Source: Knufia peltigerae (lineage: Eukaryota; Ascomycota; Eurotiomycetes; Chaetothyriales; Trichomeriaceae). Taken from it: 64,000 nucleotides of DNA. The DNA is taken from the NCBI GenBank assembly GCA_030247855.1, contig JAPDRN010000158.1, forward strand, positions 1-64,000, read 5' to 3'. Made by a program: the position numbers and the translations under genes. Shown piece by piece: positions 7,853-16,301 of this stretch (its first letter is position 1; each line of letters starts with the position of its first letter). Under the pieces are notes generated by a model. That model made no database searches. It saw nothing but the letters and a program-made list of their open reading frames with translations, and was not told the DNA's origin.

Positions 7853-8935
7853 ATGTACGTGCCCATCCTGAAATGGCGGCAAGGTGAGTACCTCGCTGTA
7901 GGTCGTACACGCGAGACCATCAAGGACTGGATGTATCCCCTGTTCGAGATCCCGGTCGAACAGTGGGACTTCGAGAACGATGCGCCCGCCAAGTCGCTAG
8001 ACGACCATCTGAAGAATGTCGGCAAGCGATTGAGCACCAACTGGAAGAAGCGCCGCTGCCTGTTCGATTCACCACATCTTGCCGGCGACGACACGATGGC
8101 CAATGGAGACCATCACCTCGCGCGCGTCTTCGATCTCGCGCGGGCGTCGGCCTGCCAGGCCATCCCTGTCACCGGTCTCGGTCGGCATCTGGTGTATCAG
8201 CAGGCAGTGGCCAGCATCATCGTCCAGGATGGTCGTGGGTGCGCACTGCGCTTGATTCCCGATGACCTGGAAGGCAACCCTTCGGCAAAGATCGACGGCT
8301 TGATGCATCTCCTGGGCGTGACACCAGAACAGGTGGACATCGTTCTGGACAGTGCGGCAGATGTCGCAGATTCTCCGACCCTGCAGGCATCGTTCTGGCA
8401 GGCGTGGATCGCTGGATTGCCACACATGGACCGGTGGAGATCGCTCACCGTGGCCGGCGGAAGCTTCCCTGCAAGCCTGAACCCGTCAGCAGGGTATCGC
8501 CCTCATGGAGACGTTCATCGTCGCGAATGGCGTGGGTACACCCGGCTCGCTGCCAGTGCCCCACAGCGTCAGCCGTGGTTCGGCGACTACGGATGCGCGT
8601 CACCACAGACCGAGATGATGGACCCACGTCTGTTCGACCCGAATGCAAAGATCAAGTACACGATCGATGACCAGTGGCGGATCATCGTCGGCACCCAGGT
8701 CAAGCGCAATGGCCGTGACCAGTACCGCGACCTGTGCAGGCACCTGATCTCTGATCGCCCTGTGGTATTCATGGGGAGAACCTACAGTGCTGGCGACGAA
8801 TACATCGAAGACTGCGCCAACAACGTCGCCAGCACAGGCGGCAGTTCGACCTGGCCGACGGTGGCGACCAACCACCACCTGACTAAGGTTGTTCGCGACC
8901 TCGCCAATCTGTCCGGCGCTTCAACTGTTCCCTGA
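7853..8935 (+). CDS. Beta-family protein (T4 beta-protein-like), defence-associated candidate
   Basis: A 360-residue soluble protein opening with MYVPILKWRQGEY, the typical start of Beta-family proteins (named for a phage T4 protein). The ATG at 7853 has GGAG eight bases upstream; ATG 7841 adds four residues. No membrane segment, signal peptide or known catalytic motif is visible. It overlaps tail-to-tail by 53 bases with an sce7726-like gene; from memory, Beta-type and sce7725/sce7726-type genes often occur together in variable islands. GC content by eye (near 58 percent in a sampled line) is lower than neighbouring genes. The molecular function is unknown. Confidence 0.72.
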   Translation: MYVPILKWRQGEYLAVGRTRETIKDWMYPLFEIPVEQWDFENDAPAKSLDDHLKNVGKRLSTNWKKRRCLFDSPHLAGDDTMANGDHHLARVFDLARASACQAIPVTGLGRHLVYQQAVASIIVQDGRGCALRLIPDDLEGNPSAKIDGLMHLLGVTPEQVDIVLDSAADVADSPTLQASFWQAWIAGLPHMDRWRSLTVAGGSFPASLNPSAGYRPHGDVHRREWRGYTRLAASAPQRQPWFGDYGCASPQTEMMDPRLFDPNAKIKYTIDDQWRIIVGTQVKRNGRDQYRDLCRHLISDRPVVFMGRTYSAGDEYIEDCANNVASTGGSSTWPTVATNHHLTKVVRDLANLSGASTVP

Positions 8936-9470
8936 CCAGCGTGCGGATCTCGGCGAGGCTGTATACCTCTCCAAGCCGCTCGCACAGTGCTGTGCGGTTG
9001 CCGCGCAGCGCTGCCTTGTCCGGGTTCCTTGCACAGATCAGTGTCGCGATCTCATCACGCCAGAGAAGTGCGGCAACGTCCATCCCGTTGACCGACGGAT
9101 TGAGTCTTGCAGGTCGCAAAAGTTCCATTCGCACCGCATTGCGCGCGCCGCGCGATACCGTTCGTACGCCCCACCACTCCGGCAAGACCTCCAGTGCGTG
9201 GTCAAGATGCCGCTGCCCCACGACAATCGTCGCTTTGTCGAGAACGTTTGAATAGAACTGCTGCTGCACAGGAAGCCTGCGCAGCGTGTCGACGTCGCTC
9301 TTGATCTCGTAACCGTGCAGATGCCCATTGATGACACAGATATCAACACGGCAGGCGCCGCGAGCGAGCCCCATCTCCTCCACGACCAGCGTATGGGGAT
9401 TGGCCACGTGCTCGGCGATCACCTTGCGAAGGAGCGCGGATCTGACGTCGCTGTCGGTTATCGGGTCCAT
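8883..9470 (-). CDS. sce7726-family protein with PD-(D/E)XK nuclease signature
   Basis: A 195-residue soluble protein starting MDPITDSDVRSALLRKV. Residues 40-57 carry a PD-(D/E)XK-like active site: D43 in CRVDIC, then E55 and K57 in GYEIKSD, with Q69/Q70 following as in many such nucleases. The fold class suggests a metal-dependent endonuclease, though sce7726 proteins have not, to my knowledge, been assigned an activity. It is encoded opposite the Beta-family gene and shares its last 53 bases, so transcription of each gene reads into the other. Together the pair replaces what would be intergenic space between the glycerophosphodiesterase and mnmE. Confidence 0.75.
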   Translation of the reverse strand: MDPITDSDVRSALLRKVIAEHVANPHTLVVEEMGLARGACRVDICVINGHLHGYEIKSDVDTLRRLPVQQQFYSNVLDKATIVVGQRHLDHALEVLPEWWGVRTVSRGARNAVRMELLRPARLNPSVNGMDVAALLWRDEIATLICARNPDKAALRGNRTALCERLGEVYSLAEIRTLVREQLKRRTDWRGREQP

Positions 9471-9539
9471 TGTCGAATCGTACCAAGAGGGAGTCGCTGC
9501 ACTGCATGAAACCCAGGCATGTCGCAGTTCACCGCGGCA

Positions 9540-10889
9540 CTATTTACCGATGCAGAAACTGGAGAAAATCCTTCCCAGAAGATCATCGGCACTCATCTGC
9601 CCGGTGATCTCGCCCAGTGCGTCGTGCGCCAGCCGCAGCTCTTCCGCCGCCAGTTCCAGGCGCTCGTGCACCAACTCTCCGTCCGCCCGCTGCGCATGTC
9701 CCTGCGCGCGCTCGATGGCATCCACGTGGCGCGTACGCGCGGAGAACTCACCGTCCACCTGCTCGCCCGCACCGGCCGAAGCAATCGAACGCAGGCGCGC
9801 ATGCAGCTCGTCCAGTCCCGCGCCGGTGGCAGCGGAAACGAACACGCGGTCCGGGTCGTCCAGCACCGGCATCGCATCCAGCAGATCCGACTTGTTGTGG
9901 ATGTACACCTTGTGCGGCACCGCCTTCATCGCATCACCGATGGCTGCTTCGCCCGCGGCCGGGTCGCGCGCATCCAGCACGATCAAGGCCAGATCGGTGC
10001 GTTCGATCTCCGCGCGCGCGCGGCGCATGCCTTCGCGTTCGATGGCATCGCCGCCATCGCGCAGGCCGGCGGTGTCGACCAGGGTCAGTTCAAGTCCGTC
10101 CAGTCGGATGGTCTCGCGCAGCGTGTCGCGGGTGGTGCCGGCGATGTCGGTGACGATGGCACGCTCGCTGCCGGCCAGCGCGTTCAACAGCGAACTTTTG
10201 CCGGCATTCGGTGGGCCGATCAGCACGGCATGCAGGCCATCGCGCAGGCGACGGCCGCGTTCGGCATCACGACGCAGCAAGGCCAGGTCGCTACGCGCCT
10301 GCTGCAGCCCGCGCCGCACCTGTGCACCGCCGAGCGTATCCAGCGGTTCGTCGGCGAAGTCGATGGCCGCCTCCACGTGGATGCGGAGCAGCACCAGCTG
10401 TTCCACCGCAGTGTCGATGCGACGCGAGAACACACCATCCAGCGAACGGCGTGCAGCACGTGCGGCGCGGTTGTCACCGGCCGCGATCAGATCGGCGATG
10501 GCTTCGGCCTGTGCCAGGTCGAGCTTGCCGTTGAGAAACGCGCGCTCGCTGAACTCACCTGGCCGTGCCTGGCGCGCGCCAAGTGCGATGCAGCGCGCGA
10601 CCAGTTGCTGCAGCAGCACCGGGCTGCCATGGCCCTGCAGCTCCACCACTTCTTCGCCGGTGAAGCTGTTCGGCGCCGGGAACCACAGCACGATGCCGTC
10701 GTCGATTACCTCGCCGTCGGCATCGCGCAGGCGCGCGTAGTGCGCATGGCGCGGGCGCAGGGTCGGAGCGCCGAGCGCGTTGGCGATGGCTGCAGCACGG
10801 GGGCCTGACAGGCGCAGCAAACCTACGCCGCCCGCACCGGGTGCGCTGGCAATGGCCACGATAGTCTCGGTACGCGTCATGTCGTTCAT
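9540..10889 (-). CDS. mnmE: tRNA-modifying GTPase MnmE (TrmE)
   Basis: GTPase subunit of the MnmE-MnmG complex that installs the cmnm5/nm5 group on U34 of tRNAs; cytoplasmic. The 449 residues match the family. It has an N-terminal formyl-tetrahydrofolate-binding domain (1-120), a helical domain interrupted by the G domain with P-loop GPPNAGKS at 225-232, DTAG at 272-275 and NKSD near 336, and the terminal CIGK (446-449) needed for the modification reaction. In many gammaproteobacteria mnmE directly follows yidC; here a large lipoprotein gene is inserted between them, ending three bases before mnmE begins. Confidence 0.97.
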   Translation of the reverse strand: MNDMTRTETIVAIASAPGAGGVGLLRLSGPRAAAIANALGAPTLRPRHAHYARLRDADGEVIDDGIVLWFPAPNSFTGEEVVELQGHGSPVLLQQLVARCIALGARQARPGEFSERAFLNGKLDLAQAEAIADLIAAGDNRAARAARRSLDGVFSRRIDTAVEQLVLLRIHVEAAIDFADEPLDTLGGAQVRRGLQQARSDLALLRRDAERGRRLRDGLHAVLIGPPNAGKSSLLNALAGSERAIVTDIAGTTRDTLRETIRLDGLELTLVDTAGLRDGGDAIEREGMRRARAEIERTDLALIVLDARDPAAGEAAIGDAMKAVPHKVYIHNKSDLLDAMPVLDDPDRVFVSAATGAGLDELHARLRSIASAGAGEQVDGEFSARTRHVDAIERAQGHAQRADGELVHERLELAAEELRLAHDALGEITGQMSADDLLGRIFSSFCIGK

Positions 10890-10892
10890 CGC

Positions 10893-13562
10893 TCAGAGCT
10901 TCTCCAGCTGCGCGCGCGCTTGTGCCGCACCACTGCCTTGCGGCTGCAGCGCCAGGTAAGTGGTATAGGCCTGCTTCGCCTTGGCTTTGTCGCCCGCGTG
11001 GAAGTACGCGTCACCCAGGTTGAGATGGGCCACTGCGCGCGACGGATCGATCTTCAGTGTGTTCTCCAGCCAACGCGCCGCTTCGGCATAGCGTTGCTGG
11101 CGGTAGTAGACGAAGCCGAGGTTGTTCGCCGCCTGGGCGAAGTCCGGGCGCAGCTTCAGCGCCTCGGCGAACTGCACGGCAGCTTCGTCGTAGCGCTTCT
11201 CGCGGTACAGCTGCAGGCCACGGTCGTTGGCCTGCTGCGAGCGCTGGCGGTCCGAGGCCGGTGCGGCCGTCGGCACCACCAGCCTGGCCTTGCCGCCCTG
11301 CAGATCGGCCACGGTCACTGGCGCTTCGCTGTTCTTGGCATCCTGGGCAGCGTCGACCTTGTTGTTCAGGGCGATTGCATCGGCGGTCAGCTGGCGCGTA
11401 TCGGCGTTGAGGTATTCCTGGCTGTCCGGCACCTGGAACACGAACTCGCCGCCCTGCGAGCCGGGCAGGCTGCCGAAGGCCGGCGTCTGCTGCGAGACCG
11501 CCGACACCGCCGGCGCCACATAGGCGGCCAGCTCGGTACCGGTGATCAGGCCATCGCCATTGAGATCGCCCTTGCCGGCCAAGGCCTGCAGCAGCACCCA
11601 GGTAAACACCGAGTGCCCGTTCGGGCCGGCATCGGCGACCTGCTGGTCGGCGCCGCCGGCGGTCAGCATCTGCCGCGCGCTGCGGCGTGCGTTCTCGCGC
11701 AGGAACGACGACGACGACGGGCCGCCGCGGGTCAGGCCGAGGCCGCTGTAGCAGGCATCCATCACGAACATCACATGCTTGGCCTGCATGCTCTCGGCGA
11801 TGTTCTGGATGTCGGTCATCGCGATGGCATCGGTGGCGAATTCCTTCGGGTCCGAATCGACCGGGATGATGTAGCCGAGGTCGCGCCCGGATGCCAGCTG
11901 ACGGGTAGCACCGTGGCCGGCGAAGAACACGAACACGCGATCATTCCTGCCGGTGCGGTCGTCGGACAGCCGGTCGTGGAAGGCGGCCAGGATGTTGTTG
12001 CGGGTAGCCTGCTCGTTCTTCAGTACGATCACCTGCGAGGACGGGAAGCCGAACTGCCCGGTCAGCGTATCGGCCACGGCCTGGGCATCGTGGCTGGCGT
12101 ACTCCAGCTTGGGCCACTTGGCGTAGTTGTCGATGCCGACCACGATCGCCCACGATTTTTCATAGCCGGTGGTGACGGTGGCATCGCGGTCGCTGCCCTT
12201 GCGCGGACGGGCGACGCTGAAGTCGCGGCCATTCCAGCCGGCGAACTGGTAGCCGTCAGCGATCAGCCGATCCAGGATCTGCGGCAGTGCCTTCACCGCG
12301 CGGTCGTGGATATCGTGGAACAGGATGATGCCGCGCTGTTCCTTGTTCACCTGGTCGAGCACGCGCTGCACGATCGATTCCGGCACCGGGTCGGCCCAGT
12401 CCATCGAATCGATGTTCCACATGATCGACTTCAGGCCCGCTTCGTTCAGCAGCTGCAGGCCTTCGGCGTTGCGCGCGCCATACGGGAAGCGGAACAGCGG
12501 TGCACGCTTGCTGTCGACGTCCTTCAGCAGGGTGTCGGTGTCCAGCACCTGCTGGCGCAGCGCATCGCCGGTGGTACGCGACAGCTGCGCATGGGTCAGG
12601 CTGTGGTTGCCGACGGCGTAGCCCTCTTCCATCAGGGTGCGGCTGATCTTCGCCATCGGCCCAAGGCTGACCTTGCCGTCGGTGTCGACCTTGCCCAGGT
12701 TGCGGCCGACCTCGAAGAACACGCCCGGTACGTCGTAGCGCTTGAGGATGGCCACCACTTCATCGGTATAGGCCTTGTGCGGGCCATCGTCGAAGGTCAG
12801 TACCACCGTCTTCGGCGGCAGGTCGCGGCCGAAGATCTCGCGGTCGCTGTCCTTCATCGACATCGGGTACGGCTCGATCACGCCGTAGTCGCGCAGGATC
12901 GCTTCGCGGCTGTAGTCCTTGTGCAGGTGCGCGATGTAGTCGTCCCACTTCTCGCGCTTCAGGTCGATGGCACGGGTGCGCTCGAAGCGGCTGAAGATGC
13001 GGGTCAGTTCCTGGTTGTAGTTGCGCTCGATCTCGTCCAGCGCCTCCAGGTCTTCGCCGATGCGCTGGTGCAGCTTCACCGCCGGCAACGAGGAATCGGC
13101 GCCGATGCGTTCGTGCAGGTCACGCAGCACTTCGCGGAACGCCAAGCGATCGGCATCGAACAGTTCGGGCGCCGACTCGATGTAATCCAGCACCGTGGCC
13201 AGGGTAGCGAAGCGCTGCGGGCTGGTGCCACGCAGCAGGGTGTCGAACTGCGTGGCAATGGCACCGCGCTGTTCCAGGCCATCGTGGAACAGCTGCTGGC
13301 CGATGCGGGTGGAGGTGGTGCGATCAGCCGCAGGCTGCTGTTCCTCATCGGCCAGCAGCACGATGATCCGGCGATAGCCGTCGAGCTGCTTCTGCAATGC
13401 GCCAAGCAGCGGCGCGGCGGCAGGGTCGGCGGCGGCAGCGGCCTGTGCGCTCGGCTGGGTGACTGCCGCCGGTGCCTGCGCGTCCTTGTCGCTGCAGCCG
13501 GCCACGAGCAGGGTCAGCAGCAGGCTGGGCAGGAACAGACGGAACGACGGCGCACGCGGCAT
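10893..13562 (-). CDS. Lipoprotein fusing NodB deacetylase, caspase (C14), EF-hand and TPR
   Basis: An 889-residue predicted lipoprotein: signal peptide with lipobox VAGC (Cys23) in LLLTLLVAGCSDKD. Residues 45-245 are a helical region. Residues 250-440 form a NodB polysaccharide-deacetylase domain with TFDDGP (D258, D259), the metal site in GNHSLTH (H320, H324), FRFPYGARN and ILFHDIHD. Residues 468-700 are a caspase-type C14 peptidase with both catalytic residues, His550 in FAGHG and Cys604 in DACYSG. Within it, DLNGDGLITGTE (666-677) fits an EF-hand calcium loop. Residues 775-880 contain about three TPRs. ATG 13562 is chosen; a TTG lies 15 bases upstream. It sits between yidC and mnmE on the same strand. 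Confidence 0.9.
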   Translation of the reverse strand: MPRAPSFRLFLPSLLLTLLVAGCSDKDAQAPAAVTQPSAQAAAAADPAAAPLLGALQKQLDGYRRIIVLLADEEQQPAADRTTSTRIGQQLFHDGLEQRGAIATQFDTLLRGTSPQRFATLATVLDYIESAPELFDADRLAFREVLRDLHERIGADSSLPAVKLHQRIGEDLEALDEIERNYNQELTRIFSRFERTRAIDLKREKWDDYIAHLHKDYSREAILRDYGVIEPYPMSMKDSDREIFGRDLPPKTVVLTFDDGPHKAYTDEVVAILKRYDVPGVFFEVGRNLGKVDTDGKVSLGPMAKISRTLMEEGYAVGNHSLTHAQLSRTTGDALRQQVLDTDTLLKDVDSKRAPLFRFPYGARNAEGLQLLNEAGLKSIMWNIDSMDWADPVPESIVQRVLDQVNKEQRGIILFHDIHDRAVKALPQILDRLIADGYQFAGWNGRDFSVARPRKGSDRDATVTTGYEKSWAIVVGIDNYAKWPKLEYASHDAQAVADTLTGQFGFPSSQVIVLKNEQATRNNILAAFHDRLSDDRTGRNDRVFVFFAGHGATRQLASGRDLGYIIPVDSDPKEFATDAIAMTDIQNIAESMQAKHVMFVMDACYSGLGLTRGGPSSSSFLRENARRSARQMLTAGGADQQVADAGPNGHSVFTWVLLQALAGKGDLNGDGLITGTELAAYVAPAVSAVSQQTPAFGSLPGSQGGEFVFQVPDSQEYLNADTRQLTADAIALNNKVDAAQDAKNSEAPVTVADLQGGKARLVVPTAAPASDRQRSQQANDRGLQLYREKRYDEAAVQFAEALKLRPDFAQAANNLGFVYYRQQRYAEAARWLENTLKIDPSRAVAHLNLGDAYFHAGDKAKAKQAYTTYLALQPQGSGAAQARAQLEKL

Positions 13563-13614
13563 GGCGGACTCGAACAAAGGGAAAGAGGGTGCGGGCGATT
13601 CTAACGCCGCATGC

Positions 13615-13640
13615 GAAAAGCCCGCCTTGCGGCGGGCCTT
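13615..13640 (-). terminator. Intrinsic terminator downstream of yidC
   Basis: On the minus strand the sequence forms GCCCGCC-GCAA-GGCGGGC followed by TTTTCG. It lies between yidC and the lipoprotein gene, so the rpmH-rnpA-yidC transcript likely ends here and the lipoprotein gene needs its own promoter or read-through. Confidence 0.75.
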
Positions 13641-13650
13641 TGCTGGGTCA

Positions 13651-13672
13651 GCCAGCCAGCGGCCGGCTCTAC
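13651..13672 (-). repeat. GTAG hairpin (SMAG-type)
   Basis: Minus-strand GTAG followed by AGCCGGCC-GCT-GGCTGGCT, a GTAG-headed imperfect hairpin between the yidC stop and its terminator. Confidence 0.7.
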
Positions 13673-13691
13673 CCGTCGGCGCTGACGCGCC

Positions 13692-15407
13692 TTACTTCTT
13701 CTTGGCCGGAGCGGTCGCCGCCGTGGCCGGCACCGGGTCGCTGCCGTGGCGCTTGGTCATCCACCACTGCTGCAGCAGGCCCAGGCCACCGTTGACCACC
13801 CAGTACAGGACCAGGCCGGACGGCATGAAGGCCATCATGACGCCGAACACCAGCGGCATGAACTGCATCATTTTCTGCTGCATCGGGTCCATGCCCGGTG
13901 CCGGCGTCAGCTTCTGGGTGAACCACATCACCGCCACGTTGATCACCGGCAGGATGAAGTACGGGTCGCGGGCGGTCAGGTCCTGGATCCAGCCGAACCA
14001 GGGCGCCTGGCGCAGTTCGACCGATTCCACCAGCACCCAGTACAGGGCGAAGAAGATCGGCATCTGGATGAGGATCGGCAGACAGCCGCCCATCGGATTG
14101 ATCTTTTCCTTCTTGTACAGCTCCATCATCGCGGTCTGGAACTTCTGGCGGTCATCGCCATAGCGTTCCTTCAACTGCGCGATGCGCGGCTGGAAGCGAC
14201 GCATCTTGGCGCCACTCTTGTACTGCGTCGCCGACAGCGGGTACAGCACGATCTTCAGCAGCACCACCAGGCCGACGATGGCCCAGCCCCAGTTGCCCAC
14301 CAGCTTGTGCACCTGGTTGAGCACCCAGAACAGGCCTTGGCCGATCACCGCCATCATCGAGAAGCGGCTGTAGTCGACCACACGATCCAGACCCGGCACA
14401 TCTTCCTTGGCGATCAGGTTGACCAGCTTCGGGCCGACCCACAGGCGGGCCTCGGTGCTGGTGGACTGGCCCGGGGCCACGGTGAAGGCCGGGCCGCGCG
14501 CTTCGATCAGGTCACGACCGGCCACCTGCGACAGCACGTAGTGTGCGGTCTGGTCCTTCTGCGGGATCCAGGCGGTGAAGAAGTGGTGCTGCAGCATCGC
14601 CAGCCAACCGCCGGTGATGTTCTGGTTCAGCGCGCCATCGTCCAGGTAATCCTTGAACGCACGACGCTGGTACTTCTTGTCGTTGTCGTACCAGGTGGCA
14701 CCGTTGAAGCTGAACGAGTCCGGGTTGGTCATGCTCCGCGACAGGATCGTCGGGGTGCGGTCCAGGGTGCGGTAGACGTAGCCGTTCCACGGCGCGGCGC
14801 CGGCATTGCTGACTTCGTCCTTGAAGCGGATCGCATACTCGTTGCGGCCCACGATCAGCGTGCGCTTGATGGTCACGCCGTTGTCGGCGGTCCACACGAA
14901 CGGGACCTGCAGCTCGTTCTGGCCATTGGCCAGCACGAAGTCGCGGGTATCACCGACCAGCTTGAAGCCATCGACGCCCGGCACCGGGGTGTTCTTGTCT
15001 TCGCTGGCCCAACCGCTGATCGCGCTGTACGGATGTGCGGGATCTTCGGTCAGCAGGCGTACCGGCGGGCTGCCTTCGTCCTTGCTCTGCGGGAACTGCA
15101 GCAGTTCGGCATCGAGCACGCGGCCACCATCGAGCACCAGGCGCAGCACGTCGGTGGTGATGGTCACGCGCTGTGCGGACGGGGTGGCGCTGGCCTGGGC
15201 CTGTACAGCGGCCTGGCCCGGGGCACCGGGAACCTGCGCGCTGGGGATGCTGCCCGGGGTTGCACCCGGAACGCTCTGTGCGGCGGCCGGGGCCGAGCTG
15301 GTCGTCGGCGCCGGGGTCGGGGCGGACTTCTCACGGCTCCACTCCATCCACAGCAGCACGGCCACCATCAGCCAGGCAAAGATCAGGAAAACACGGGTCT
15401 GGTTCAT
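13692..15407 (-). CDS. yidC: Membrane protein insertase YidC
   Basis: Inserts and folds inner-membrane proteins, alone or with SecYEG. The 571 residues have an N-terminal helix (MNQTRVFLIFAWLMVAVLLW), an alanine/proline-rich linker (about 28-65), the large periplasmic P1 domain of Gram-negative YidC, and the conserved C-terminal helices including GWAIVGLVVLLKIVLYPLSA, MGGCLPILIQMPIFFALYWVL and VMMAFMPSGLVLYWVVNGG. The C-terminus ends in a lysine-rich tail (PAKKK). The start ATG overlaps the rnpA stop (TGATG), so translation is coupled. No yidD gene is present between rnpA and yidC, unlike in E. coli. Confidence 0.97.
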   Translation of the reverse strand: MNQTRVFLIFAWLMVAVLLWMEWSREKSAPTPAPTTSSAPAAAQSVPGATPGSIPSAQVPGAPGQAAVQAQASATPSAQRVTITTDVLRLVLDGGRVLDAELLQFPQSKDEGSPPVRLLTEDPAHPYSAISGWASEDKNTPVPGVDGFKLVGDTRDFVLANGQNELQVPFVWTADNGVTIKRTLIVGRNEYAIRFKDEVSNAGAAPWNGYVYRTLDRTPTILSRSMTNPDSFSFNGATWYDNDKKYQRRAFKDYLDDGALNQNITGGWLAMLQHHFFTAWIPQKDQTAHYVLSQVAGRDLIEARGPAFTVAPGQSTSTEARLWVGPKLVNLIAKEDVPGLDRVVDYSRFSMMAVIGQGLFWVLNQVHKLVGNWGWAIVGLVVLLKIVLYPLSATQYKSGAKMRRFQPRIAQLKERYGDDRQKFQTAMMELYKKEKINPMGGCLPILIQMPIFFALYWVLVESVELRQAPWFGWIQDLTARDPYFILPVINVAVMWFTQKLTPAPGMDPMQQKMMQFMPLVFGVMMAFMPSGLVLYWVVNGGLGLLQQWWMTKRHGSDPVPATAATAPAKKK

Positions 15408-15865
15408 CAGCAGGCAGGCTCAGCGGGGCCGGGACGCGGTGCCGGCTCGGTGACGGAGGAAATGGCAATGCCATCAGGCGGCGGCATTGTGCCGTCCACG
15501 CCCGGCGCGGGCAATGCGCGCAGGCGCCGCAACAGGCGCAGGAAGGCCTGGCGGATATCTTCGTTGCTGGCATGACGCGCAGCAGTACGAGCCACGACGA
15601 CGAAGTCGCCTGGCTGTATGTCGGTTCGTGTCTGACGCAAGGCGTCGCGCAGGACGCGCTTGATCCGGTTACGCCCAACGGCGTGAGGATCGACCTTGCG
15701 GGAAACCGCCAGACCCAGCCTGGCCGGCCGGTCAGCCGGTAGCCAGTGCAGGGTCATCAGCGGATCGGACACACGGCGGGCGCCGTTGAAGACCGTTGAA
15801 TATTCGGCACGCGTGCGAACCCGCGCAGAGCGAGGGAATCGCTTGCGCGGGTCTGCAGTATTCAC
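15407..15865 (-). CDS. rnpA: Ribonuclease P protein component
   Basis: Protein subunit of RNase P, which trims the 5' leader of pre-tRNA. The signature KVDPHAVGRNRIKRVLRD matches the RNR motif region of RnpA. The preferred start is a GTG at 15865 (reads MNTADPRKRFPRSARVRTR), based on my recollection of Xanthomonadaceae homologues; an ATG at 15901, six bases after the rpmH stop, would add 12 residues. Neither start has a strong ribosome binding site. A proline/alanine-rich C-terminal extension of about 30 residues goes beyond the usual fold. The stop overlaps the yidC start. Confidence 0.88.
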   Translation of the reverse strand: MNTADPRKRFPRSARVRTRAEYSTVFNGARRVSDPLMTLHWLPADRPARLGLAVSRKVDPHAVGRNRIKRVLRDALRQTRTDIQPGDFVVVARTAARHASNEDIRQAFLRLLRRLRALPAPGVDGTMPPPDGIAISSVTEPAPRPGPAEPAC

Positions 15866-15906
15866 TGTCGAATGGATTGCGTCTGCCGCTGGATGCGGCA
15901 TGGCAA

Positions 15907-16047
15907 TCAGGCGCTCAGGACTTTGCGGCCCTTGGCGCGGCGACGCGACAGGATCTTGCGGCCGTCAGCGGTCTTCATACGGGCACGGAAGCCGTGGTCG
16001 CGCTTACGCTTGAGGTTGCTGGGCTGGAAGGTGCGCTTGGTGGCCAT
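15907..16047 (-). CDS. rpmH: 50S ribosomal protein L34
   Basis: A 46-residue, strongly basic ribosomal protein, recognisable from MATKRTFQPSNLKRKRDHGF at the start and the arginine-rich RRRAKGRKVLSA end. It is first in the rpmH-rnpA-yidC operon, transcribed away from dnaA as in most gammaproteobacteria. It is too short to be picked up easily by ORF length filters. Confidence 0.97.
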   Translation of the reverse strand: MATKRTFQPSNLKRKRDHGFRARMKTADGRKILSRRRAKGRKVLSA

Positions 16048-16301
16048 GTGGGCCTCTCGTATGAATGGGACGGAAAGAACCGGAAATTTTAGAGAGGTAT
16101 CCCCCCTCCCGTCAACCCCTGTCTGCTACGCCAATTCACCGGGCTGTGCAATAGCTGTGGATCTTTTTGTGAATAAGTAGGGGACAAGCATTCCGAAGGC
16201 GGGCGCTCGGTGGTAGGCTGAGCCATCCATTTCCCCCCTTTCAGGCCTGTGTTTGGGCGCCTTTTCGCGCCTATGCATCGGCCACCGGACAATTATTGCT
16301 G
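16048..16301. promoter_or_regulatory. rpmH-dnaA divergent control region with DnaA-box-like sites
   Basis: A 254-base region holding both divergent promoters. TGTGAATAA at 16168-16176 is a perfect reverse-strand match to the DnaA-box consensus TTATNCACA, and TGTGGATCT at 16156-16164 matches seven of nine positions. The spacing and location suggest DnaA autoregulation of dnaA, or an extension of the origin. No confident -35/-10 pairs are named. Confidence 0.6.

Noticed and set aside
10920..13604. 894-codon plus-strand open frame opposite the deacetylase-caspase gene.
   Set aside because: It mirrors a gene with clear catalytic motifs; its own translation is low-complexity (histidine, glutamine and arginine-rich) with no motif. 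High GC at third positions opens such frames.
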